A DNA stretch of 64,000 nucleotides from Opitutaceae bacterium (lineage in GTDB: Bacteria; Verrucomicrobiota; Verrucomicrobiia; Opitutales; Opitutaceae): positions 22,963-86,962 of the forward strand of contig JAUYAK010000119.1 in NCBI GenBank assembly GCA_030693515.1, in the 5' to 3' direction. Position numbers and translations under genes: made by a program. The stretch's first letter is position 1; each line of letters starts with the position of its first letter. The notes under the pieces are model-generated. The model worked only from the letters and a program-made list of their open reading frames with translations. It was not told the origin of the DNA and did not search any database. This document shows positions 16,792-25,267 of this stretch, one piece after another.

Positions 16792-17628
16792 TTAGCTTGC
16801 CGAAGGGAGGACTGCGGTCCGACGGCTTAGCTTGGAAGCAGAGTCGCGATCCAGATAGACGAAGGCACTCGGATGAGTCCGAACGAGCGTGGCGGGGCAG
16901 GACGTGGAGAGCGGAGTTTCGAGGGCGTTCCTTACGGCGTCGGCCTTGCGCAGTTCCGGCACCGAGCAGACCCAGTTGGCCGCCCGCATCAGGCCGGTGC
17001 AAGTCACCGAGAGCGCCTCACGCGGCACACTGGCGTCATCCGGAAAATGCCCCTCGCGCACCTGTTGGGCGCGGCACGCCGGGTCGAGTTCGACGCGCTT
17101 GACGATCAAGGGATCGTTGAAATCGGCGGCGTGCGGGTCGTTGAATGCGATGTGGCCATTTTCGCCGAAGCCCACGAATGCGAGGTCTATCGGTCCTTCC
17201 ATCAGCAGTTCGGAGTAGCGCGCCGCCTCGGCGTCGGCATTGCAGGCGTCGCCGTGGATATAGTGCATCGAACGGGGATGAACTTTCTCCGCAAAACGGG
17301 TGCGAAGCCAAAGCCGGAAACTGGCCGGATGATGCGCACTCATGCCCACGTATTCATCTAAGTGAAATCCATCGACCTTGCCCCAGTCCAATTTCATGGC
17401 GGCGAGGTGTTTGATGAGGTTCAACTGGGAGTTGCCGGTGGCGACCAGAATCCGGGCGTGGCCCCGGGCGGAAATTGCCGCGTTGATGATTTCCGCCGAT
17501 TTCACGGCGGCGTTTCGGCCAAGATCATCCGGCGTGGAATGAATCGAGACGTTCGGTTCGAAATGAGGCGCGAGGGTCGATTGAGCGGGTGGCATAAAAT
17601 CCGGAGTGAGTGAGCGAAGTGTTTCCAT
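16792..17628 (-). CDS. Glucosamine-6-phosphate deaminase-like protein
   Basis: A 278-aa protein of the NagB/6-phosphogluconolactonase family. Matching motifs are ILVATGNSQLNLIKHL (phosphate loop), VDGFHLDEYVGMSAHHPASF (catalytic Asp and Glu region), LAFVGFGENGHIAFNDP, and PREALSVTCTGLMRAA. The start at 17628 (METLRSLTPDF) is preferred; an ATG 33 bases later is possible. It would deaminate and isomerise an amino-sugar phosphate to a ketose phosphate in the cytoplasm, or act on a related sugar phosphate. It is the first gene of the minus-strand cluster, divergent from a TonB-dependent receptor gene. Confidence 0.88.
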   Translation of the reverse strand: METLRSLTPDFMPPAQSTLAPHFEPNVSIHSTPDDLGRNAAVKSAEIINAAISARGHARILVATGNSQLNLIKHLAAMKLDWGKVDGFHLDEYVGMSAHHPASFRLWLRTRFAEKVHPRSMHYIHGDACNADAEAARYSELLMEGPIDLAFVGFGENGHIAFNDPHAADFNDPLIVKRVELDPACRAQQVREGHFPDDASVPREALSVTCTGLMRAANWVCSVPELRKADAVRNALETPLSTSCPATLVRTHPSAFVYLDRDSASKLSRRTAVLPSAS

Positions 17629-18180
17629 TTCAAGAAAATTTCTCAATAACGGGCATTTCATCTCACGTGCAACCGCGCCTCCATTCTGCGATTGCAGGAG
17701 GTATTCCACGTCGGGAAATTGCCATGAGCACCCGCTGCAAACAAGCGGTTTCACTGTGAAAATATCCGCTTTAAGCCGTTTTTTGAAACTGCGCAGAAGA
17801 ATTTCGCCGCGAAGCGTCGCAGCTGGATGAAATGTAGTTGGTGGCCGCCCCTCCGTTCCAGCCTCTTTGTATCAGAATTATTTCTTGACACTAGAAATTA
17901 TTCCTAGCGTTTATTCGCCCATGAGGTCTTCCCCACTTCCTGTCACGGTGTATGTCTCCACGCCCCCACGTCCTTCACTGCTAGAACAGCGATGTGCAGG
18001 CGATCCCCCGGGAGTCTGGTTCTTGGTTTTGAGAAACTATTTTCACAGGTTTCAACCGCCAGCCACGACGGTCGAGAAATCTTCCCCGTCTCAACGGCGA
18101 CCGGCGGTAATCCCGGCAACCAGCAACGACCCCAGGCTCATTTGAAATTCAATCCGCCCCCTAGCATCCCACCTGAACCC
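17629..18180. promoter_or_regulatory. Divergent control region with several palindromes
   Basis: About 550 bases with no gene. Near the deaminase-like start lies AGAAAATTTCT (17634-17644), matching the leader of the Gfo/Idh gene. TTTCAC-T-GTGAAA, a perfect 13-base palindrome, lies at 17749-17761, and AATATCCGCTTT follows. On the plus side a consensus TTGACA box (17885-17890) is directly followed by CTAGAAATTATTCCTAG (17891-17907), a 17-base palindrome with one mismatch, in the position of a promoter spacer. The layout suggests two divergent promoters with operators for a LacI-type repressor. No clear -10 box can be named for the TTGACA box. Confidence 0.55.
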
Positions 18181-21100
18181 ATGAGAACTATGAACCTAAG
18201 ACACCGCGCCGGCTGGCCCACCAGCCTGTTTCTATTCGTCGTCGTCGCGTATCCGGCCACCGCCCAGTCGGTCGCCCCCGCCCCCACCGAACCAGCCAAA
18301 GCAGCGTCCCCTCGCGACAAAGAACTGGCCAAGGCCCTCGCTCCTTCCGCCAACGCCCCCGCCCCGTCTGCCAACGCCGCGGTCGAGCTATCGCCGTTTG
18401 TCGTCAACGACAGCAAGGACAGCGGCTATCAAGCGCTCTCGACGCTGGCGGGCACCCGACTCGACACTCCGCTCAAGGATCTGGGGGGTGCGATCTCGAT
18501 CTACACCAAGGATTTCCTCGACGACATCAATGCCACCAGTTCCAGCGATTTCCTGCTTTACGCGACGGGCATGGATGCGTCGGGGCCGGGCGGCAATTTC
18601 AGCGGCGCCAACTCCGACGTCAACGCCACCTTCTCGGAGGGAAGCTCGTATCGCCGGGACCCGCAGAACGAGGGTGCCCGCTCGCGTGGCCTCGCCGCGC
18701 CGACATTTACTCGGAACTTTGTCAAAACCCTCATTCCAGGAGACAGCTACAGCACCGAGCGTGTGACGGTGCTCCGCGGTCCCAATGCCGCGCTCTTCGG
18801 CGTGGCCAGCCCGGCAGGCGTGGTCGACACCACCAGTCTCCGCGCCGACCTCCGGAAAGATAAGAACAACATTTCGTTTCGTTACGGCAACAACGACAGC
18901 ACGCGCACCGTGGTCGATTTCAATCGCGTGCTGATCAAAGACAAACTCGCCGCGCGCATCGCCGGGCTCACAGCAAATGAACAATACAATCAGCGGCCCG
19001 CGTTCGAGAAAAAGGACCGTATCTACGGCACCTTGACCTACAAGCCCTACGAATCCACATCGCTGCGGGTGAATTTCGAGTCCGGGGTGCAAAAAGCCAA
19101 CCGCCCTTTCCCCGTGATTACCCCCCTCAAGAGTATACCGGATGAGTGGTTTACGTCGGGTCGGCCGAGTTTCGACTGGACCTTCTATGACGATCCGGCC
19201 CGCAATCCGCTGGCGGCGTCACAAGTGTCCAGCACCATACTCGGCAACAACCTCCTCCAGCGACAAGCCCAGCTGCAGTCCGGTTCAATTTTTTGGAATT
19301 CCGCCAACCAACAAACGAGTTCGTTTGCCATCCGACCGGCTCCCCCGAGCACCAACGTCAGCACGGTCGCCGACGCCATCCTCAACTCGCTTTTTCATCC
19401 CCAGCTCAACCGCGACCTTGCGGTCGACGCCCCGGTTTTTTCCCAAACGAGAAATATCCGGGAGGTTCCCAGCGCCTATTGGACCGGCACGCGTCTCTAC
19501 CCCGGACAACAGCCCGGGTTTGCGCCGGCCGTCGTCAAGTTTCAGAGTTTTACGGACTTCAGCGCTTTCGACTGGGCCAATCAGATGATCGACGAGTCGT
19601 CCCGGCAGAATGACAACTTCCACTCCTTCAATGTCACGCTTGAGCAGCGCGCGTGGAAGAACCGTGTGGGCTTCGAACTCTCGCTCGACCAGCAGCGCAA
19701 GGACACGCGCACGCGCTCATCCTATTTTGGCGGCGGCACCGCCACATCCCACATCCGCATCGACACCAGCGTCGTTGGCCCCACCGGTCTGCCGAACCCC
19801 AACCTCGGCCGCCCGTATGTGACGATGACCTTTGGCGGCAGTTATTACCATATCAGCTCCGACCAGCAAACCGTCCGGGCCAGCGGCTACCTCAAATACG
19901 ATTTCAAAGACACGGGCAAATCGTGGACCAAGTGGCTGGGCAGCCACACGCTGAGTGGCGTGGGCGAGCGATTCGAGACGAGAGCGCTCAATTATCAGAC
20001 CCGTCTCGTGTTTGACGGCCCGCTGGCCGATCGTATCCAGCCTTCGGTGCTTGGACGCGAACTTACGACCGTCGTTTACATGGGGCCGTCCTTGATCGGC
20101 AATAACAACCCGCTGAAGCTTGAGGCGATCAAAGTCCCGTTGTTGGATGTCGGGCCGCACGGCAACGTGTCGTCCTTCGTCCGTCTCGGCAACGCCACAG
20201 ATCCGGGCGCGTTTGTGGATAGCCCGCTTGAGATCAATCACATCAATGTCAACGGCGGGGCCGTTCGCGAGGTCATCGAATCGCAGGCGTTCACACTTCA
20301 AAGCAACTGGCTGCAGCACCACATCGTCACCGTGTTCGGCTGGCGACGTGACACGGATTACTTCGGCAGACAGTCGACTAATACCGTGGCGGACCCAAAT
20401 AACGTGGGAAATTTCGGGAAGATTTTTTGGGGTCTAAATGATATCGACGCCATCTTTCCCCACACCCCACCACGCCGCATGGCCTCGGAAAGCAAGAGCG
20501 CCAGTGTCGTCGCCTACTGGCCGCAAAAGCTGATCAAACTCCCCAGAGGCACCGATCTGAGCGTGTTTTATAATCAATCCGAGAATTTCACGCCGATCGG
20601 CGGGCGCGTCAGCTATTTCAACGCGCCGATTCCCCCGCCTAGGGGCAAGACCAAGGAGTATGGCCTCAATTTCTCGGCCTTCAACGAGAAGCTTACGGTG
20701 CGCTACAACCAGTTCGAAACTAAGAGTCAGGGCCTGAGTGGGCAAGGCACGTTGGGCAACCCCGTCGGCAACTACTGGGCTACAATCGCCCAACGCTGGT
20801 TAGTGGAGGCCAATACCAACCCACATCTCCAAGCGATGCGCAACGCCGACATCGCTTTGATCCAGAAACTTGTCCCCGCCCAGGATTTCATGACGATTTA
20901 CAACGTCCAGGTAAATGGGACGGCGCCGAACCTGACGGCCAGCGTAGCGGGACTTGCGGGTTCGAACGATACGACGGATTTCGTCGCCAAGGGCCACGAG
21001 CTCGACCTCATTTTCAACCCGACTTCACATTGGCGAGTTTTGTTCAATGTCGCCCACCAAGAGACGGTGAAGAGCAATATCGCGCCCAATGCGCAGTTGC

Positions 21101-21681
21101 TCTACGCCATGGACCTAAAGGTCATCGAGCAATTGGGCGGTCGCTCGCTCGGCCCGTATCCGGTTGGCTGGCAGATCGGCGATCCGCTGCCCGCCGGCTG
21201 GAGCACGCTCGGATCGGATTTCGACGGGCGCATCAGAGTGCCCTATGCCGTCGACCGCGCCACGGAGGGAGACCCCAGCGCCGAGCAGCGCAATTGGCGC
21301 GCCAATATGGCTGCCAACTATAAGTTCGGTCGCGACTCGTTCCTCGGTGAAAAAATGAACGGCTGGGCCATCGGCGGCGGGGTGCGCTGGCAGAGCAAGA
21401 TGAACATTGCCTATCCGTCGGCCCGCAGCACCACCGGCGTAATCACCTTCGACCGCGCTCACCCCTGGACGGCGCCGGCCGAAACCAACGTGGATGCGAA
21501 TATGAGCTACTCCCGCAAGATCTGGAAGAACCGGATCGACTGGAAGGTGCAGCTCAATGTGTCGAACCTCTGGCAGGAGCGGAAGCTGATCACGGTCGCC
21601 GTGCAGCCCTGGGGTGAAGTTGCCTCAGCGCGCGTTGCTCCCGAGCGCCGCTGGTATTTGAACAACAGCTTCAGCTTCTAA
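18181..21681 (+). CDS. TonB-dependent receptor, verrucomicrobial ELSPFVV type
   Basis: A 1166-aa outer-membrane receptor. The open frame begins further up (17992), but the ATG at 18181 starts the signal peptide (ending YPATAQS). After a low-complexity Ala/Pro linker with a short APSANA duplication comes VELSPFVVNDSKDSGYQALSTLAGTRLDTPLKDLG, the leader and plug start typical of Opitutaceae receptors. The plug motif VTVLRGPNAALFGVASPAGVVDTTS follows, then a long beta barrel ending in RWYLNNSFSF. It would import an oligosaccharide or a metal chelate using TonB energy. No SusD-like partner is nearby. It is divergent from the sugar cluster. Confidence 0.95.
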   Translation: MRTMNLRHRAGWPTSLFLFVVVAYPATAQSVAPAPTEPAKAASPRDKELAKALAPSANAPAPSANAAVELSPFVVNDSKDSGYQALSTLAGTRLDTPLKDLGGAISIYTKDFLDDINATSSSDFLLYATGMDASGPGGNFSGANSDVNATFSEGSSYRRDPQNEGARSRGLAAPTFTRNFVKTLIPGDSYSTERVTVLRGPNAALFGVASPAGVVDTTSLRADLRKDKNNISFRYGNNDSTRTVVDFNRVLIKDKLAARIAGLTANEQYNQRPAFEKKDRIYGTLTYKPYESTSLRVNFESGVQKANRPFPVITPLKSIPDEWFTSGRPSFDWTFYDDPARNPLAASQVSSTILGNNLLQRQAQLQSGSIFWNSANQQTSSFAIRPAPPSTNVSTVADAILNSLFHPQLNRDLAVDAPVFSQTRNIREVPSAYWTGTRLYPGQQPGFAPAVVKFQSFTDFSAFDWANQMIDESSRQNDNFHSFNVTLEQRAWKNRVGFELSLDQQRKDTRTRSSYFGGGTATSHIRIDTSVVGPTGLPNPNLGRPYVTMTFGGSYYHISSDQQTVRASGYLKYDFKDTGKSWTKWLGSHTLSGVGERFETRALNYQTRLVFDGPLADRIQPSVLGRELTTVVYMGPSLIGNNNPLKLEAIKVPLLDVGPHGNVSSFVRLGNATDPGAFVDSPLEINHINVNGGAVREVIESQAFTLQSNWLQHHIVTVFGWRRDTDYFGRQSTNTVADPNNVGNFGKIFWGLNDIDAIFPHTPPRRMASESKSASVVAYWPQKLIKLPRGTDLSVFYNQSENFTPIGGRVSYFNAPIPPPRGKTKEYGLNFSAFNEKLTVRYNQFETKSQGLSGQGTLGNPVGNYWATIAQRWLVEANTNPHLQAMRNADIALIQKLVPAQDFMTIYNVQVNGTAPNLTASVAGLAGSNDTTDFVAKGHELDLIFNPTSHWRVLFNVAHQETVKSNIAPNAQLLYAMDLKVIEQLGGRSLGPYPVGWQIGDPLPAGWSTLGSDFDGRIRVPYAVDRATEGDPSAEQRNWRANMAANYKFGRDSFLGEKMNGWAIGGGVRWQSKMNIAYPSARSTTGVITFDRAHPWTAPAETNVDANMSYSRKIWKNRIDWKVQLNVSNLWQERKLITVAVQPWGEVASARVAPERRWYLNNSFSF

Positions 21682-21713
21682 CGAAAGGTTGAAACGTGTT
21701 TCGAGGCGTCCTG

Positions 21714-21755
21714 CGCCTTCCTTCCCTTGGTCAAGCACCGAGCGGAGGGAAGGCG
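21714..21755 (+). terminator. Compound hairpin after the receptor gene
   Basis: CGCCTTCC and GGAAGGCG form an outer 8-bp stem, and CTTGGT/ACCGAG pair inside it (one G-U pair). It lies 32 bases after the receptor stop. There is no T-run, so termination or mRNA 3'-end protection is inferred from position only. Confidence 0.45.
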
Positions 21756-21867
21756 GCGGTGCCTACTGGCTGCACAAGACCAACCGCATCCTTGGCCTCG
21801 TTCCCTTCTCCCCCGATTTCCCACTTATACCAACGTTACATGAGATTTTGACCATTCATTGTAGTCA

Positions 21868-21881
21868 GCCTGCTTGCAGGC
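21868..21881. repeat. GCCTGC-TT-GCAGGC hairpin, REP-like
   Basis: A perfect 6-bp stem with a TT loop, 50 bases before the modular protein gene. A near-identical element (GCCTGC-T-GCAGGC) occurs around 13954-13966 at the end of the LacI gene, so it may be a copy of a short dispersed palindromic family in this genome. Confidence 0.5.
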
Positions 21882-21932
21882 GCTCTGAGCGTCCGTGGCG
21901 CCCTGACGCCCCGCACGCATAGCAAGATACGC

Positions 21933-24900
21933 ATGACCGAACCCATCGCCAGTTCACCTCACGGCCATCTTTTCGCCGTCGCCACGACAATTTCGCCTTG
22001 GTCGAAAGCGGTGCTTTTGGCGACTGCGCTATCGCTCTCCTGCGCTGGGACTGCCCAAGCCACAGTGCCGAAGCTGCTTTATCTGAATGGGAGCAGTTGG
22101 CGCAACATGACTCCCCAAAATGTCGCCAACAACACTTCGGTCCTGCGGAACACCGTAACAAAATTTCCCTTCGACGGGATCGTGATTTATTCCGTGGCAG
22201 GGAGCGGAATATTCGATCCCGTCAGGGTTGCGGTTCCCCGAACCGCCGCTCCGACCGGAGCGGATTACGCGGCGGTCTGCGCGACCGAGTTCGCCCCGCT
22301 CAGCTCCGCCACGTTTGCGGGCACCGACCTGCAGCACAACTTGGCTGGCATCAACACCTACGCCCCGGTGGGTGGTGATCCTTTTGTAGGCGACCCGGTG
22401 ATTTGGACGACGACCTTGAGTCGGATGTCCACGTTTGCGTCCAGGATCGATGCCCAGGGATTCAAGGGATTTTGGATCGACATCGAAGACTATGCGGCGG
22501 GGACCCAACTCTTTGTTTGGCCTCGGCTCAGCCAGCCGACCTACACCGCCAGTTATCCCAACACCGTCGTGGCGACCGCGCGCCGACGCGGCCGGGAAAT
22601 CATGGCGGCAATCCGGGCGGGGTTCCCCAATGAGGGAGCGGACAAAGTCGTCATGACCACGTCCGGCCTGCATCGTTATATTAACGGAAATTACTACGCC
22701 GACCCGGCCAACAACAACAGCCCGCGGAAGGTCACGCCAGCGGAGAATCAAGCGGCGCAGCAGAAAGTGACCTTGGGAAATGCGACGACCGACGATCAAT
22801 TGAGAATCACCGCGTTCAAACGGCAGATGAACGCGGCGCTCCAGGCGGCCTTTTTCGTCGGGTTGGTCGAGGGTCGAGGGCCCGTCAAGGTCGTGGACGG
22901 CATGGAGGGCTATTCGCAAAAATCCTGGGCCGATTTCGACCCCTACTATTACCAACGCACCAAATATTCGTGGCCGTTGACGAACAGCCTGACCGGCACG
23001 AGCAATCCGGACTGGCCGCTGAACATCATTCCCAGCGACATGGTGCCGACTTGGCCGGAAAACGTAAGCATTGGCAATGCGACCAACGATCTGTCCGACA
23101 CGTTGCGGGCCCGTGATCCCGTTTCGGTGGTTCAGGCTCAGATCACCTACGGTATGAGGAGAGCAGATGACTACGCGTGGTATTACAGCGAAGGCAACTA
23201 CCCTCCTGCTGCGGCCGGCTTCGACCTGACCCTCCCGCCCAATTTTGCGGACGGACGGATAAATCCCGACCCCTTGGCGCCGAGTGCCGCCTTGATCGCC
23301 GCGATTCGCGACGGACGTGCGACCGCCCTCGCTGGCATCACCAGTAGAAATCCCGGCCAAGTTTGGTTAGGCGCCAATTTTGAGTCCCCCAACACGGCCG
23401 CAGACTTGGCGGAGTTTTTGCCGGCACCGACCACAGGGACTTGGGTCACTCAAGCGACGACCCGCCTTGGTGCAGCGACCACGGCGATCAGGTGCGATAC
23501 GACCGGAGTGGCGGTAGTTGCGGCCAGCTCCACCCCGAACGGCAGGCTCACTTGGACGGACTATGAAGTGACCGCGTGGGTGCGGGCGGACAACACGCTC
23601 GGTGACCGGGGTATTTTGGGCAGATACAAGGACGCCAATAACTATTTTCAACTGGTGCTCCTGAACGGCACCGAGTGGGCCCTGTATAAGAGAATCGGTG
23701 GCACGGTGACGCTCTTGCATGCGCAGCCCTACCCTTGGATTGCTGGCGTGTGGTATAATCTAAAGCTCAGCTTCAACGGGCGTGATATTTCCGTTTCGAT
23801 TTCGACTGACGGAGTCAACTTCACACCTCCGGTCATCAAGCGCGACCACGCGCTGACCTCGGGAACAGTGGCGCTGAAGACCAGCAACTCCACCGCCAGT
23901 TTCGACGACGTAGTGGTCCGCGTCGCCGCGGAACCGGCCTTGTCGGACCCCTCCGCTCAAGCACCGGTTTTCGCCAGTCAACCGGTATCACAATCCATCG
24001 GCACCGGCAGCACCGTGGTCTTCAACGCCGTCGCCACCGGTGCCGCGAGTTATCGGTGGCAGCGCGACGGCGTCGATCTCGCCAACGCCACCTCCGCCTA
24101 TCTCGTCATCAAGGGCGCCACCGCCGCCCACGCCGGCACCTACACCGTGGTCGTCGCCAATTCCTCCGGCTCGACCACCAGCGCCGCCGCCACGCTCACG
24201 GTGAGCAACGTCGCCCCTGCCGATCTCGGTCGCCTCATCAATCTCTCGATCCTCACCAACGCTGGCGCGGGCGCGAAAGTTCTCACGGTCGGCGCGGTTG
24301 CAGGCCCGCCGGAATTGTCAGACGGGCTCCCGCTCGTAGTCCGTGCGGTCGGCCCGACGCTCAATTCCGCCTTCGGCCTCGCCGCCGTTCTGCGTGATCC
24401 CGTCATGACAGTTAACGCCGTCGGCGTCACCGCGCCGATTGTCATCAACGACAACTGGGGTGGCGGCGCCACCATGCGCGACGCCTTCAAGGCGGTCGGG
24501 GCCTTTGAGCTGCCCACCGCGAGCCTCGACAGTGCCGCGTTACTCAACGCCACCGCCGGCGGCTACACGGTCCAAATCGCCGGCAAGGGCGGCGATACCG
24601 GGCTCGTCATCGCCGAAATTTACGATGGCAGCATAGCGCGCTCTGTCGCCAGTCCGCGCCTCGTCAACCTCTCGACCCTGGCCCAAATTGAGCCCGGCGC
24701 GAGCCTCACCGCCGGCTTTGTTCTCCAGGGCGCGACCGGCCGCACCGTGCTCGTGCGCGGCGTCGGCCCGTCGCTCGGCCGCAGCTTCGGAATCGCCGGG
24801 GCGATGACCGATCCCACGCTCGAACTTTTCCGCAACGCCACCGGCGCGAAGATCGCGGAGAACAACGATTGGGGCGGGGATGGGCGGCTCGCCGACATCA

Positions 24901-25052
24901 CGGCGTCCGTCGGCGCCTTCGCGCTGGCCGGCGCCGATTCCAAGGACGCCGTCCTCCTCGTCACCCTCTCTCCCGGTGCCTACAGCGCCCGCGTGAACGG
25001 CAATGGCGCGAGCGTCGGCACGGCCATCGTCGAAATCTACGAGGTGCCGTAG
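21933..25052 (+). CDS. Large exported modular protein with Ig-like and C-terminal repeat domains
   Basis: A 1039-aa protein with an N-terminal signal (hydrophobic 25-43, ending GTAQA). Residues about 45-480 form a domain I cannot name. It contains FPFDGIVIYSVAG and GFKGFWIDIEDYAAG, which look like a TIM-barrel glycosidase with an acidic active site. Residues about 485-670 are a concanavalin-like beta sandwich (YEVTAWVRADNTLGDRGILG, WYNLKLSFNGRDISVS). Residues about 675-765 are an Ig-like domain (SQPVSQSIGTGSTVVF, AGTYTVVVANSSGSTTSAA). The end holds two related 120-residue modules, each with a NDNWGG motif and ending in VIAEIYDGS or AIVEIYEVP. It lies between two receptor genes and is probably a surface or secreted polysaccharide-acting enzyme. 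Confidence 0.8.
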   Translation: MTEPIASSPHGHLFAVATTISPWSKAVLLATALSLSCAGTAQATVPKLLYLNGSSWRNMTPQNVANNTSVLRNTVTKFPFDGIVIYSVAGSGIFDPVRVAVPRTAAPTGADYAAVCATEFAPLSSATFAGTDLQHNLAGINTYAPVGGDPFVGDPVIWTTTLSRMSTFASRIDAQGFKGFWIDIEDYAAGTQLFVWPRLSQPTYTASYPNTVVATARRRGREIMAAIRAGFPNEGADKVVMTTSGLHRYINGNYYADPANNNSPRKVTPAENQAAQQKVTLGNATTDDQLRITAFKRQMNAALQAAFFVGLVEGRGPVKVVDGMEGYSQKSWADFDPYYYQRTKYSWPLTNSLTGTSNPDWPLNIIPSDMVPTWPENVSIGNATNDLSDTLRARDPVSVVQAQITYGMRRADDYAWYYSEGNYPPAAAGFDLTLPPNFADGRINPDPLAPSAALIAAIRDGRATALAGITSRNPGQVWLGANFESPNTAADLAEFLPAPTTGTWVTQATTRLGAATTAIRCDTTGVAVVAASSTPNGRLTWTDYEVTAWVRADNTLGDRGILGRYKDANNYFQLVLLNGTEWALYKRIGGTVTLLHAQPYPWIAGVWYNLKLSFNGRDISVSISTDGVNFTPPVIKRDHALTSGTVALKTSNSTASFDDVVVRVAAEPALSDPSAQAPVFASQPVSQSIGTGSTVVFNAVATGAASYRWQRDGVDLANATSAYLVIKGATAAHAGTYTVVVANSSGSTTSAAATLTVSNVAPADLGRLINLSILTNAGAGAKVLTVGAVAGPPELSDGLPLVVRAVGPTLNSAFGLAAVLRDPVMTVNAVGVTAPIVINDNWGGGATMRDAFKAVGAFELPTASLDSAALLNATAGGYTVQIAGKGGDTGLVIAEIYDGSIARSVASPRLVNLSTLAQIEPGASLTAGFVLQGATGRTVLVRGVGPSLGRSFGIAGAMTDPTLELFRNATGAKIAENNDWGGDGRLADITASVGAFALAGADSKDAVLLVTLSPGAYSARVNGNGASVGTAIVEIYEVP

Positions 25053-25267
25053 CGGCGCACGCCCTCCATCGAAAAACATTTTGATATCGCACCTATCGGC
25101 GTCGAACCAACCACCCCTCCCGCTCAAGTCCGCGCAACGCGTCCGCCACGAATTCGAATCACGTGCCTAAACCACTTCCCTCCGCTTGTTCCTGCCTCCT
25201 GAAAATCCTCACTCCGCGAGCCGACCCGCATCTCTGTTTTTCCTCTGTTAGCTGACCTGACTAAACC

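Noticed and set aside
25130..25160. Possible tRNA T-loop (ATTCGAATC)
   Set aside because: No acceptor stem or anticodon arm can be drawn around it.
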